Shown in pieces: positions 46,350 through 57,222 of a stretch of DNA of 64,000 nt (positions within the stretch are counted from its first letter, which is position 1; every line of letters begins with the position of its first letter). The position numbers were made by a program, and so were the translations under genes. Source of the stretch: Coniferiporia sulphurascens. Lineage: Eukaryota > Basidiomycota > Agaricomycetes > Hymenochaetales > Hymenochaetaceae. The notes under the pieces were generated by a model. That model was not told the origin of the DNA and did no database searches. It saw only the letters and a list, made by a program, of their open reading frames with translations. The stretch spans positions 124,001-188,000 of the forward strand of contig NBBA01000025.1 in NCBI GenBank assembly GCA_002794785.1. The letters are read 5' to 3'.

Positions 46350-48088
46350 AGACAAGGCCCTCCAAGTGCGTGCATTCCGCAATCTGTAGCAGGTGTTGGG
46401 CAGTGTCATAGACCTAATGGCCTTGGTGCCCCCCATATTGGTTGGGTGGCAGCCAGCCCCTCGTGTTAGCGAGGAACTGGAGCCTGTTAGCTATTATCTT
46501 TTCGAGGAGTTTCCTTAAGGTCTCCTCAAGAGTGATGGGCCGGTATGGGTGTGGTGAGAATGGGTCCTTCTTGTTAGGCTTCCTGAGCATCACTACTTTT
46601 GCTGCCCACCAGCACTTGGGGTGGTGCCCCAAGCGTAGGCAATCGTTGAAGAGCGTGAGTATCTCCTTGGGGTAGGAGTTGACCACCCATTTCAGGGGGC
46701 GATAGCCTATTCCTGAGAGGCCTGGAGCCAACAAGTTGGAAGTGTCAGCCAGTGCCCCCATGAGCTCTGATAGGAGTATAGGCAGGGCAGCTGGTTGTGT
46801 TGGTGGCAGTGGGTTGTCGGTCACTGCCTGTGGTGGGGGGGGCATGGAGAAAGTTTTGCGGAATAGCTCACCTTTCTCGTCATCCGTTTGGGTGAAGGAG
46901 CCATCTCACTGTTTCAGCGAGGGGATGGGTGTAGGTCGGGTGCCGAGGCCATGCTTGGCCCAGTTCCATATGTTGGAGGCATCCGCTTCCAATGCCTGGT
47001 CAGTGTAGAACTGCCATTTGGCCGTCCTAACGCCCCTTTTGAAGGCTCATCTCGCTGCTGCATGCTGGAGGAGGGTGGTGGCCATTGTAATGGTGGATAG
47101 GAGGGTCTTGCAGTGGGGTGTCCACCATGGGACTTCTGTTTTTGATGGCTTGGAGAGGGAGGTGAACAGGTGGAGGGCAGTGACCATGGAGTTGATGACC
47201 ACCTTTGCTTTGACATCCAGGGTGTGGGTGTCAAGCCCCGGGAGGTGGAAGGCTTCTTCAAGTAGAGGGAAGGCGATGTCGGTCCATTCCTCCTTGTCGG
47301 CTGGTAGCAGCCGGTGTGTCTTTAGGACAGGAGGGGGGGGCCGAAACGGCAATGACCAACGTAGGATGGCATGGTCTGCAGCGGTGAGGGGTTGGAGGTA
47401 GCCGAATCTAGGATAGAATCGGGGTTGACCGCGGGTGGGGCCCATATCATGTCAATGGGGCACCAATGACGATTGCCATCGGGCCATGAGTCAGAGTCAG
47501 GTAGATGGGCAGGCGCCAGGCCATGCCCACAGAAGAAGTCATCAAGGGGTTGCGCCTCTAAGTCATCTCGGTGTGGGACTGAGAAATCGGACCATGTATG
47601 GTGGTGACAGTTGAAGTTGCCTGCCACTAGTAGGGTGGTGGCAAGCACCACAGGGAGTGAGAATAAGAAAGACTCACCTGGGTACTGGGGGACAGTGTTT
47701 TCTCGGTCTGGGGAGTGCATGCCATAGTAGTTGCACACCTGGAGGGTGAGTTGGGATCGGACTTCCATCATCAGTACATCGGTGCCGTGCGAGGCAGCTC
47801 CGAGGATCGACTATGAGGTTGGTGGGAGGGCTCTGGATACATACGTGACTACCCAAGGGCGGACCTCTGGTGGTAGGACCGGTGTGTATCCTGGGATGGT
47901 TGGGACATTGAGGACCAGGGTACCGGTTGGGTCGGTAAGTGATGGTTGCAGCCCTATTTGGTACCAGGGTGGTTCCTGTATGAGGATCAGGTGCAGGGGG
48001 GAGGGGTCAGTTGTAAGGACAGGGATTAGGGAATGTATCACCACTAGTGAGCAGGTGGCATTCCACTGCAAGATAGAAAGTGTCTCTA

Positions 48089-50717
48089 TCATAGTTCCTC
48101 CATCTGTTCATCGGTAGGGTCGGCAGCGAGGGCCTCTTCGATTTGGCGGTAATGCCTCTTCTTCGGGCATGCCGGTAGGGTGGCTGGGTGGTCGCCTTTG
48201 CAGTTGTTGCAGAGGCGGGGGTGGGGACATGTGTCCCCTTCGGGCACTGTGTCCGTTGTGCAGTGAGCGCACAATTTGCGGTGGTTGCGGGTCAAGTGGG
48301 TACCTGCGCATTCAGCGCAGCAGGGTTGGGCTCAGCAGCCCTTGGTTTCGTGGCCGAGGCCCTGGCACCGCTCACATTGAGTGAGGGTGGGGCGGATGGG
48401 TGGGACTGAGAGTCAGAGGGCGGATCCGAACATCCATACTCGGGGCCTCTTGAGAAGGCACTTGTGGATGGAGCCATCCAGGTTGACAAAGGAGAAGACC
48501 ACTGGGTACCTGTCGAGTGTCGGCAGGTGGTCCTTGGTGGCGGTGAAGTGAGGGGTGACTACGAAGTCAAGGTGGTGGAGTGCCGGGTTGTGTTGGATTT
48601 CGGCCATGAGGGCCTTCTCAGAGATGGTGTGTCCATTTTGGCTGAACAAAAAGTCCTTGCAGGGCACCATGGAGATGCAGAGGGCGGACTGGGGATGGAC
48701 TCTGGAGGGGGTTAGGGAGAATGCGGTAGGGATGGTGATTCCCACTGCAATACACTCAGTGCGCATGTGGGAAGTGTAGGCTGCAGAGTGGTGATCGATG
48801 ATTGTCTCCATGGTCAGGTTAGCTGAGGATGGGTGTGCCGCAAATGTGGTCACAATGTTCCCCTTTATGTTGTAGGAAGAGGACAGGACCGGGACTTGGT
48901 CTGTGGTGGGGAGGGAAGTGAAAAACTCATGGGATGTTTTTGTCAAGGCCATTGCTGACTTCTGGTTTTCAGCCCGTATGCTGACTGTTGGGGTGAGGAC
49001 CAAGGTTGGGTCCTTGGCATACATAGTAGGGGGTGGGGGCACCTTCCTCTGGCGCTTCTTCTTCTTCTGCATTGGGTTGATGACCGCTCCAGTGGCCAGG
49101 GCTACTGGAGATGGGTTGGCGGTTGTCGGGGGGGCTGCTGCTGTGGCCACCTGGGCATAGGAGGTGGGGGTGGTCGGGACTGTTGCCTGGGGGGTGGGCT
49201 GTTGCTGTTGCTGTTGCTGTTGTCGGGGGGTGGGCCTGGAGCTGAGAGGAGACATCTGACAGGAAATAGAAGCCACATCAGTAGTCAGGCGTTTGACCGC
49301 ATCGGTCAGCGCCCTCATTTCTGGGGTCACAGGGGTGGTGCCAGGGGTCCCGATGGTGGCCGGGGCCCTTTGGGGGGGGGAGCTGGTGCGAAGGGTTCTG
49401 GGAGGGCAATTTCTGCCCCCCCCTTGCGAAGTTGTAGGCCATTACCGCATTGCAGTAGATGATGAGTTGGGGGTCTTTCCTTTCTTGCGCAATGTTGGCC
49501 AGCATTGTTTGTACGTTCCAGAGGAGATTGCCAACAAACTGTGCCACCTTGATGTCAATGTCAGCGGTGGAGACGTCTGCTGTTTCCTTGTCGAAGTCTT
49601 CCAGGGCACGTGATAGGGCGTACATGAACCCCGTGGTGTGGGGTTCATGTTTTGCTTGGGTTGGGGGTCCTCTCGGGGTGAGAGGCGACATGGCAGCAGA
49701 GGAGCATTTCCGCCTGAGGCTCGCACCTCCCACCTGTTGCGGGGGGGTATGGGGGTCGACTGTCATTTCTGGGGCCATTTCGCCGAATTTGTTGGAGCTG
49801 TGGAACGCCCCTACCGAGGTGGCTGGAGAGCCAGCTCGGGATGCTGTTAAGCCCAATGGTTACGCGGTGATCGATGTCGGGGCTTCCTGATTGTCGGTGC
49901 TGATGGTGATGACAACGGGGCTTCCTAGATGTCATAAGTCAAAGGTGATCGTCAGTGGGGCTTCCTGATTGACAATGTGGACATGGTGGGCTTCTTAGTG
50001 GAGTCGGGTTATGACAAAGCGACTAGTAGCTCAGCGGCACACAGTAAACTGGTGGTAGCAGATAATGGGCTTGTATGAACAAAGAGCACAAGCTTAGGAC
50101 TTGTGCTACCGATGTTACATGCTTATATGCTACTCTATGTGTTTACTACTGTAGCGGCCTGTGTAAGGTAGTTTACCAGACTATGGAAGGTCATGGAAAC
50201 CCAAGGAATGTCTTGGTAATACAAGTAGGGCTATCAGTAAGCAAAGCACGTCATGGTGATGCGATAAGGCGTCATCATGGTGTCTTATGGCACAAGGCAA
50301 ATAAGGATGAGTAAGGAAGAGAAATGGGGGAAGTGCACTGACTGATGATGAGGAATAGGAAGTGAGTCAGCGCAGTAAGGGAAAGTAAAGGAAAATTGTA
50401 ACAGATGCTTGCCTAGATTCTGCACGCACCTGGGCGGTGAAGTCATAGGCTGACACCAGTTGGGAGTTGTTGATGGCCGGGGAGGGTGCCAGGACATCCG
50501 GGGAGGAGGTCAATGGCGGAAAGCCGGTAAGGGGTTCTTGGCGGGGGGTGGTGGGGGCGGCCGTTCCTTGTATGAGAGCGGCTGCGTTGGCGCCAGCTGC
50601 CGCCCAGTTGGCGGCAGCCCTGGCTGCCTGGTCGGCAGCATCGCTGGCCGAAGAGGGAGGTGGGAGGGGTTGTCGAGTATGACGTAGAGCATTCCGGTAG
50701 TCACTGGGGTTCGACAT
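48089..50717 (-). pseudogene. LINE-A ORF1 of the minus full-length copy
   Basis: Pieces 50404-50717 and 48089-49844 around the solo LTR. Starts MSNPSDYRNALRHTR. Contains FVGNLLWNVQTM, polyglutamine (49202-49225), MQKKKKRQRK, YAKDPTLVLTPTV and three cysteine knuckles. One frameshift near 49400 in a G-run, TGA at 48413-48415 and a TGA near 48340; otherwise open, with one uninterrupted block of 305 residues (49330 to 48413). Stop 48089-48091 within ATGA. Confidence 0.86.
49845..50403 (+). repeat. solo LTR, TSD gatgc
   Basis: 559 bp, TGTTAAG...TTGTAACA ends, duplication gatgc (49840-49844 and 50404-50408). It interrupts ORF1 within the RAESRQAS-RAGSPAT coding stretch. Confidence 0.92.
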
Positions 50718-50773
50718 GGGGGAGTTTTAGCTGTCCGCACTAGTTGATGGTGGTGGTTACTGGTCAAGAAGGG

Positions 50774-50899
50774 TGTGACCTTTAAGCCCCATGTTGAGTG
50801 AATGCGCTCCAAGGGACTCTCCACCCTCGCCGCCCTCTGCATCCTAGGGGGCAGGATGACCTAGCGGAAAAAAACGGCTGCGTTGATAGCAGTTGATCA
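50774..50899. other. LINE-A RT scrap and a 50-nt orphan sequence
   Basis: About 50778-50849 is plus-strand LINE-A ORF2 (FKPHVE-stop-MRSKGLSTLAAL). About 50850-50899 (GGCAGGATGACCTAGC and on) matches nothing else in the window and has an A7 run. It is followed by the T-rich tail of a minus LINE-A. Confidence 0.5.
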
Positions 50900-51421
50900 T
50901 TTTTAATTTAATTTAAATTTAAAATTTTATTATTCCTGCAGTATTACATAATTACAAGCTGCCCCCCCCAAAGGGGGGGGCCCTAACTACATAACAATGG
51001 AGGCGCCCTTCATTGTGCATTGCACAAAACTGGGTGGGGGCTCTGCTCCCCGAGGGGGGCTGAAGTGTGAAGAGCCCCTATTTAGTAAGAGAGACACAGG
51101 AAGGAAGGATACATATCGCTATGAACAAACCAAGTGGGTGAGGGCAGGTAAGGTAAGAAGCTTAGAAGAGGAAAGGGGATGGCGAGAGCGCTGGCCAGGA
51201 CATATCATGGGGAATCCGAAAGACAGGTGCTAGTCAGAGGGAAAAGGGGGGAGTGTACCTGAGAGCTCCAAGAGGGCAAGGTCCGAGTCCTGGGTTCGTG
51301 GTCTGAGCATACGACGCATGTATTCCCTTAGGAGGTCCAGGTCCATATCTTCGTTGGTTGGGTGACCGTCCAGGTCCATAGCGGCAAAGGCTAACCGTAT
51401 GGCTCCTGAGGGGGGCTGTAA

Positions 51422-51489
51422 TGGTGCAGTGGTCTGGCACATGCCGAGTGTCCAAGTTTGGCTACCGTTCAGGATTGGGGTTCGACTCC
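51422..51489 (+). promoter_or_regulatory. candidate RNA polymerase III internal promoter (A and B boxes)
   Basis: TGGTGCAGTGG at 51422-51432 fits the A-box pattern TRGYNNANNNG, with GTGC...GCAC able to form a D-stem. GGTTCGACTCC at 51479-51489 fits the B box, within a GGGG-TTCGACT-CCCC arm. Box spacing (57 nt start to start) is longer than in a standard tRNA and no clean anticodon arm or acceptor stem is seen, so this is tRNA-derived rather than a tRNA gene. A run of seven T at about 52290-52296 could end such a transcript, or belong to the LINE. Confidence 0.5.
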
Positions 51490-51685
51490 CCTTTGAACCC
51501 GGATTCAGGCACCTGCCGGAAAATGCCTGCCGGTTTGACGAAGCGTGTATGACTAAACCACTGATGCCGCACCCCTCGGCCTACCTTGGGCTGTTAGGGA
51601 TTCCCACAGGTGGGGTTTCCTTCTCACCCAAAGGGTCCCACAGGCAGACCATCCATGTGCAGTCAGAGCATGGAACCCAGGCAAC

Positions 51686-52245
51686 TGTTAAGCTCAATGG
51701 TTACGCAGTGATCAACGTCGGTGCTTCCTGATCGTCGGGACTGGTGGTTATGGCAACGGGGCTTCCTAGATGTTGTAAGTCGAAGGTGATCGTCAATGGG
51801 GCTTCCTGATCAGCGATGTGGATGCGAGATGCTTCTTTAGCTGAGTCGGGTTACGATGAAGTGACTAATGGCCAAGTGGCGCACAGTAGACTGGTGGTAG
51901 CAGATAATGGGCTTGTATGAACAAAGAGCACAAGCTTAGGGCTTGTGCTACTGAAGCTACATGCTTATATGCTACTCTAAGTGTTTGCTACTGTAGCGAC
52001 TTGGTTAGGTGTGTTTACCAGACTATGGAAAGTCATGGAAACTCAAGGAAGGCCTTGGTAATACAAGTATGGTGATCAGTAAGCAAAGCACGTCATGATG
52101 GTGCAATAAGGTGTCATCATGGCGTCTTATGGTGTAAGGTGAATAAGGATGAGTAAGGCAGGGAAATGGGGGAGGTGTGCTAACTGATGATGACGAAGAG
52201 GAAGTGAGTCAGCACAGAGAGGGAAAGTAAAGGAAAATTGTAACA
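51686..52245 (+). repeat. solo LTR, TSD gcaac
   Basis: 560 bp with TGTTAAG and TTGTAACA ends; duplication gcaac (51681-51685 and 52246-52250). Sits in the head of the chimeric element. Confidence 0.92.
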
Positions 52246-52296
52246 GCAACTGGGAGGTCGGGCTTCCCCCCTGTTCGTGGGGTGGGAGGTTTTTTT

Positions 52297-52618
52297 CCGA
52301 CCCTGGATCCGCAAGGCCTGGCCCCCCCATGACCCTCTTCCGACCCATCACACCAAATGGGCCGATGAAAACTGCCTTCAGGTTCTGTGCTGCTGGCTAA
52401 AGCTGACGGGACAACTCAACTGCCTATCTGACCGCACCTCTGCCACCATCCGCCTGGCATTTGCCATGATGGAGCTGGAGGGACACCCGACTGATGAAGA
52501 TATGGACTTGGATCTCCTCTGGGATTACATGAGATGTATGCTTGGACACCATACCCAGGACCCAGACCTGGCTCTCTTGGAGCTTTCAGGTGCGCTTCCT
52601 CCTCTTTCCGCTGTTTAG
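52297..52618 (+). pseudogene. LINE-A2 ORF2 C-terminal fragment
   Basis: About 106 open residues from FRPWIRKAWPP through HHTKWADENCL, TSATIRLAFAMMELEGHP, DEDMDLDLLWDYM to the stop at 52616-52618. Closest to the A2 full-length copy (GALPPLS ending). Confidence 0.82.
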
Positions 52619-52812
52619 TGCCTGCCTTTTGGACTCCCCCACCATATGTCCCAGCTGGCGCTCTCACCCACCCTTTCCTATTCTAAGCTACCCCCTTTTG
52701 CCTGATCTCGACCATTTGGCTCGGCAGTAGTGATACGTATTCCTCCCTCTTTCGCATTCTTGTTCACTAATAGGGGCCCTTCCCACTCTGGCACCCTTCG
52801 GGGAGCAGGGTC

Positions 52813-53161
52813 TTTTTATTATTATTATTATTATTATTATTCCTGCAGTATTACATAATTACAAGCTGCCCCCCCAAAGGGGGGGCCCTAACTACATAAC
52901 AACAGAGGTGCCCATCATTGCACATCACACAAAACTGGGCAGGGGCTCTGCTCCCCAAGGGGTGCCGAAGTGTGAAGAGCCCCTATTATGTTAGAAAAGA
53001 AACCTGAGAAGGAGGAATACATATTGCTACAAACTAACCAAGTGGACAAGGGCAGGCAAAGTAGGAAGCTTAGAATTGAGAAGGGGGTGGCGAGAGTGCC
53101 GGCCGGGACATATTCATAGGAATTCAAAAGGCAGGCTTCAAGTGAGAGGGAAAGGAGGATT
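52813..53161 (-). mobile_element. LINE-A 3'-UTR insertion with 13-bp TSD
   Basis: Inverted 3' end: (ATT)n tail at 52813, hairpin near 52870, UTR, and only the last few codons of ORF2 at the right edge. Duplication ggggagcagggtc (52800-52812 and 53162-53174) in the A2 3' UTR. Confidence 0.9.
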
Positions 53162-53545
53162 GGGGAGCAGGGTCCCTGCCCAGTTTCGTGCATTGTGTGA
53201 TGACGGGCGCCTCCGTTGTTATGTAGTTAGGGCCCCCCCTTCGGTGGGGCAGCTTGTAATTATGTAATACAGCAGGAATAATAAATTTAAAAAAAAAAAA
53301 AAAAAGTATGGCTCCTGAGGTCCTGTCAGAAAGGCAGTTCAGGTGCCCTGTCAGCTTAAGCCAGCGGTGCAGAACCGGGAGGCAGTGTTTGTCAGCCCAC
53401 TCAGAGTGGTGGACTGGGAGAGGGTCCCGGGGTGGCCATATGCATCATATCCATGGATGGAAGGTACTACAGCCGCCAAGGATGTGTGCAGTCGACTGCA
53501 TGGGCCAGGGGGGGTGGTTGTGCCACCTGCAATGTGAGATCAGGC

Positions 53546-55995
53546 ACCGACCCATTACCCTTGAGGAGACATTAGGGAAACTCCTTGAAAAGATAATTGC
53601 TAACCGGCTCCAGTTCCTTGCAAACACGCAGGACTGGCTGCCACCTAACCAATATGGGGGGCGTCAAGGCCATTCGGTCTACAACACCACCCAACACCTT
53701 TTACAGATCGCGGAATGTGCCCACTCAGAAGGGCGTGTCTGTTCGGTCCTCGCAGCCGACATACAGGGCTTCTTCGATTTGGTACACCCCCACCTCCTCC
53801 ACCGACAACTGTTGGGCCTCGGCTGCACTCCCAACATGGCCAACTGGTGCCTTTCCTTCATGATGGACCGGCAGGTAGCTGTCTCATTTGATGGCACCAC
53901 CCTCCCCACAGCCCCCAAACCCGACTTCGGCACCCCACAAGGATCGCCAGTCTCCCCCATCCTGTCCACAATATTTGCGGGGGTGGTCCTCTGGCGATTT
54001 CACCAAGCCGGCACCACCGCCCTAGCATACATAGATGACCACTTACTTATATGCATAGGTCCCTCAGTGGCATCCAACTGCCGCGCCCTCGCCTGGGCAT
54101 ACCAGCAACTCGACACCCTATTCAGCACCATCGGTCTCAACATCGAAGCAGCCAAAACAGAGTGCCTCCACTTCCACCTTCCGCAGCGACACACCGGCTA
54201 TGATGGCTGGGACACCGCCGGCGTCCAGGTCGACCCTAACACCCTAATCCGCCCCTCAATACCCCTCTGGTGGTTGGGGATATGGTGGGATCCAGGCCTC
54301 ACTTTCAAACCTCATGTTGAGCACATGCGCTCCAAGGGGCTCTCGACACTCGCCACCCTCTGCATACTGGGAAACACCCAATGCGGCATATCGGCCCTCC
54401 TACTCCGCTGCCTGTATACCTCCTGCATCCGCTCCATCCTGTCATGGGGGGCGCCAGTCTGGTACCATGGCCGCCACCAAAAAACACTGGTAAACCGCTT
54501 ACAGGCTGTACAAAACATGGCTTGCTGCTGGATATTAGGCATCTTCAAAGGCACCTCCCCCCACTCCACTAATTTTCTTTGCTCTGTTCCCCCTCTCTCT
54601 TTCTATTTTGAGTATATAAAGACGACCCATTCTCTGTGCCTATGGCGCACCCCTCACACTATTGGCTGAAAACTTTTTAAAAACATAGCTAATAGACCTT
54701 TCTCCCTTTCTCTGCAGGTCCGAGCCCCCCAGGTTCAACAAGTCCCTGCATACATGCATCCCCCATGGATGGACCCCTTGGCCTTCACCAAAGGTTGGGT
54801 CCACTTCACCACCCCTGTCACCCCAGTTAGTGCAGACACATGAAAGGCATTCGTAACAGCTGCCTGCCAACTCGGCTCCACCACCCATGTCCAGGTTTTC
54901 ACAGACGGCTCCTGCATTGACAATAAGTCAAGCTCAGCCATCTGTGCCATGCTGGGCCACACCCGACTCTGGTCACACCGACTGGAATCCCCCACCTGTG
55001 CCACAACCACGGATGCCGAGGAATTCTCACTCACAATGGCCCCAGGCTGGGTAGCATGCCACCTCCTGGCACAACTGTGTGTCGCATCGGACATCTTCTT
55101 CTTATCCGATTCACTGACCGCCTTACACCTTTTCCACACATGGGCGGCCGCCCCCAGTGCCCACCTCCTCCACATATGGAAAGCGGGTGTGGAGACTCTG
55201 CTGGACTCGTACCCCCAGCTCACTGTCCATTTCGTATGGTGCCCTGGACACTTGGACATCCCCGGAAATGAATGGGCTGACACGGAAGTGAAGCTAGCAA
55301 CAGAACTCCCCCCATCTGATCTCAAACCATCCACCTCCGCACTAAAAGAAGTCGCTGTTCGCACCTTAATGGAACGATAGACACTCTCACTAGCCTGCCC
55401 CCTCGCCTCCACTGCCGACAAATACTTGGCAGTACACAGCCTCCCTTCACAACGACCACGAAAGCTCCTAATGCACTCAGTCGACCACCCACGCAACGAG
55501 CTATCAGCAGTAGCACAAGTCCTCTGCCACACGGGTCCCTACGGGGGATACTGGCTGAGCTTCGACTCAGCCTACCAGCACAGGCATGGCCTGATTTCAC
55601 ACTGCAGATGGCACAACCACCCCCCATGGCCTGTGCAGTCAACCGCCCACATTCTCGGTGGCTGCAGCACTTTCCGACCTTGGATATGATGCGTGTGGCC
55701 ACCACATGACCCTCTCCCAGCCCACCACTCAGAGTGGGCCGATGAAAACTGCCTCCCGGTTCTATGCCATTGGCTCAAACTAACGGGGCACCTGAACCGC
55801 CCTTCTAACCGTACCGTGGGTGCCATCCGGCTCTCTTTTGCCGCGATGGACCTTGACGGCCACCCCACCAATGAGGATATGGACCTGGACCTCCTATGGG
55901 AATACATGCATTGTATGCTCAGACCAAGAACCCTGGACTTGGACCTGGCCCTTTTGGAGCTAGCAGGTATGCTCCCCCCCTTCCCCTCTGATTAG
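53546..55995 (+). pseudogene. LINE-A ORF2: RT, RNase H, C-terminal domain
   Basis: No frameshift in 2.4 kb. RT is open for about 373 residues (LEKIIANRLQFL, FGTPQGSPVSPIL, AYIDDHLLICIG). Stops: TGA at 54667-54669 (CGA in the paralogue at 42235), TGA at 54841-54843, TAG at 55378-55380 (TGG in paralogues), TGA at 55687-55689. RNase H FTDGSCIDNKSSSA, AEEFSL, LSDSLTAL, CPGHLDIPGNEWADTEVK. Final stop 55993-55995. Confidence 0.86.
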
Positions 55996-56322
55996 TGCCA
56001 GCCTTTCGAATTCCTATGGATACGTCTTGACTGGCGCTCTCGCCCCCCCCTTCCAGTTCTAAACTTCTTACTTAACCTGCCCTCACCCGCTTGGTTTGTT
56101 CATAGCAATATGTATCCCTCCTTCTTGTGTTCTTTCTTCTTCACTACTAAATAGGGACTCTTCACACGTCGGCACCCCCAGGGGAGCAGAGCCCCCACCC
56201 AGTTTTGTGTGATGCGCAATGACGGGCACCTCTGTTGTTATGTAGTTAGGGCCCCCCCTTTGGGGGGGCAGCTTGTAATTATGTAATACTGCAGGAGTAA
56301 TAAATAAATAAATAAATAAAAA
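53546..56322 (+). mobile_element. 5'-truncated LINE-A, RT to 3' end
   Basis: Begins at RPITLEETLGK and ends in an (AATA)n tail at about 56322 after a standard 3' UTR. Its left neighbour is the truncated end of the minus LINE-A; no TSD seen. Confidence 0.84.
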
Positions 56323-57222
56323 GTCTGCATGTGGGAGGCATAGGCCGCGGAGTGACGATCAATGATCGTCTCCGTGGTCGGGTTAGCTGAAGATGGGTGT
56401 GTCGCGAACGTGGTCACGATATTCCCCTTTACGTTGTATGAAGAGGAGAGGACTGGGACTTGGTCTGTGGTGGGGAGGGAGGTGAAGAACTCACAGGATG
56501 TTTTGGTCAGGGCCATGGCTGACTTCTGGTTTTCAGCCCATATGCCGACAGTGGGGGTGAGTACCAAGGTTGGGTCCTTGGCATACATTGTGGGTGGTGG
56601 GGGCACCTTCCTTTGTCGTTTCTTCTTCTTCTGGGCCGGGTTGATGACCACTCCCACAGCTGGGGCTACTGGGGCTGGGTTGGTGGATGTTGGGGGGGCC
56701 ACGGCTGCGGCGACCTGTGCATAGGAGGTGGGGGCAGCCTGGATGGCAGCCTGAGGGGTGGGTTGCTGTTGTTGTTGTTGCTGTTGTCGGGGACCATGGG
56801 ACTTCCGTTTTGGATGGCTTGGAGATGTGGGTGAACGGCTGGAGGGCAGCAACCATGGAGTCTATGACTGCTTTGGCTTTGATGTCCAGGGTGTGGGTGT
56901 CGAGCCCTGGGAGGCAGAAGGCTTCTTCTAGTAGTGGGAAGGTGATGTCGGTCCAGTCCTCCTTGTCAGCTGGAAGCAGCCGACGTGTTTTTAGGACAGG
57001 AGGGGGGGGCCGAAAGGGCAGTGACCAGCACAGAATGGCGTGGTTGGACAATGGTGAGGGGTCAGTGGTGGCCAAATCTAGAATAGAGTCAGGGTTGACC
57101 ATGGGTGGGGCCCAGATCATGTCAATGGGGCACTGATGACGTTTGCCATCGGGCCGTGAGTCCAAGTCAGGGAGGTGGGCAGGCGCCAGGTCATGCCCAC
57201 GGAAAAAGTTGTCAAGGGGTTG
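56323..57222 (-). mobile_element. scrambled minus-strand LINE-A pieces
   Basis: 56323-about 56791 is ORF1 (polyglutamine, AQKKKKRQRK, YAKDPTLVLTPTV, to YASHMQT). About 56792-57222 is the ORF2 segment PLDNFFRGHDL, CPIDMIWAPP, SNHAILCWSLPF to PSKTEVPW. In transcription order the ORF2 piece comes before the ORF1 piece, so the two were joined by rearrangement. The ORF2 piece directly abuts a plus-strand RT piece, as after 5' inversion. Confidence 0.72.

Larger units (their letters stand above)
35512..48092 (-). pseudogene. LINE-A ORF2 of the minus full-length copy
   Basis: Starts at 48092 (MIETLSILQWN), overlapping the ORF1 stop as ATGA. Endonuclease ILIQEPPW, YGMHSPD, LLVAGNFNCHHH; RT FGTPQGSPVSPIL, AYVDDHLLICIG; RNase H FMDSLHI, AKEFSL, LSDSLTAL, NKWADKEAK. 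Breaks: TAG at 47811 (TGG in paralogues), one frameshift near 47365, TGA at 47047, TGA near 46907, TAG at 46414, TGA at 45252, TGA near 44803 and TGA at 44091. RT from 45998 to 45252 is open for 248 residues. The final stop at 35512-35514 lies beyond the inserted LINE. Confidence 0.84.
35188..50773 (-). mobile_element. full-length LINE-A (-) hosting three insertions and a solo LTR region
   Basis: Pieces 35188-35626, 43886-46052, 46363-49844 and 50404-50773. The 3' tail is the ATT-rich run at 35188; the 5' end (ACCCTTCTTGACCAG on this strand) is near 50773. Inserted in it are a full-length LINE-A (+) at 35627-43885, a 3'-UTR-only copy at 46053-46349 and a solo LTR at 49845-50403, each with a TSD. 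It is therefore older than all of these. No TSD of its own could be found between family B (left) and the scrap at 50774. Confidence 0.86.
51412..53305 (+). mobile_element. chimeric element: tRNA-like head plus LINE-A2 3' end
   Basis: A perfect 15-bp duplication surrounds the whole unit, so head and tail were inserted together. Head: 51412-51685 and 52246-about 52290, about 320 bp without LINE similarity, interrupted by a solo LTR. Tail: ORF2 C-terminus of the A2 type (FRPWIRKAWPPHD to GALPPLSAV, stop 52616-52618), 3' UTR, hairpin and A-tail to 53305, interrupted by a minus LINE-A 3' end. A tRNA-derived SINE that gained a LINE tail, or a template switch between a pol III transcript and LINE RNA, are both possible. 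Confidence 0.75.
50900..53545 (-). mobile_element. 5'-truncated LINE-A (-) hosting the tRNA-headed chimera
   Basis: Pieces 50900-51411 and 53306-53545, joined by the duplication gtatggctcctgagg (51397-51411 and 53306-53320). Contains the tail, 3' UTR and the ORF2 C-terminus (ELSGTLPPFPSD, stop near 51231, up to HCRWHNHPPWP). 5' truncated at 53545 against a plus LINE-A. Confidence 0.85.

Noticed and set aside
51412..51510. A functional tRNA gene
   Set aside because: A and B box words are present, but their spacing is too long, the anticodon arm does not give a 7-nt loop, and there is no acceptor stem; it is better read as a tRNA-derived head.
54690..54720. Intron acceptor in ORF2 (pyrimidine tract then CTCTGCAGGTC, also near 12830, 17670, 20500, 42280 and 63860)
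   Set aside because: The coding frame continues on both sides in all copies (ANRPFSLSLQVRAP), so it is coding sequence.
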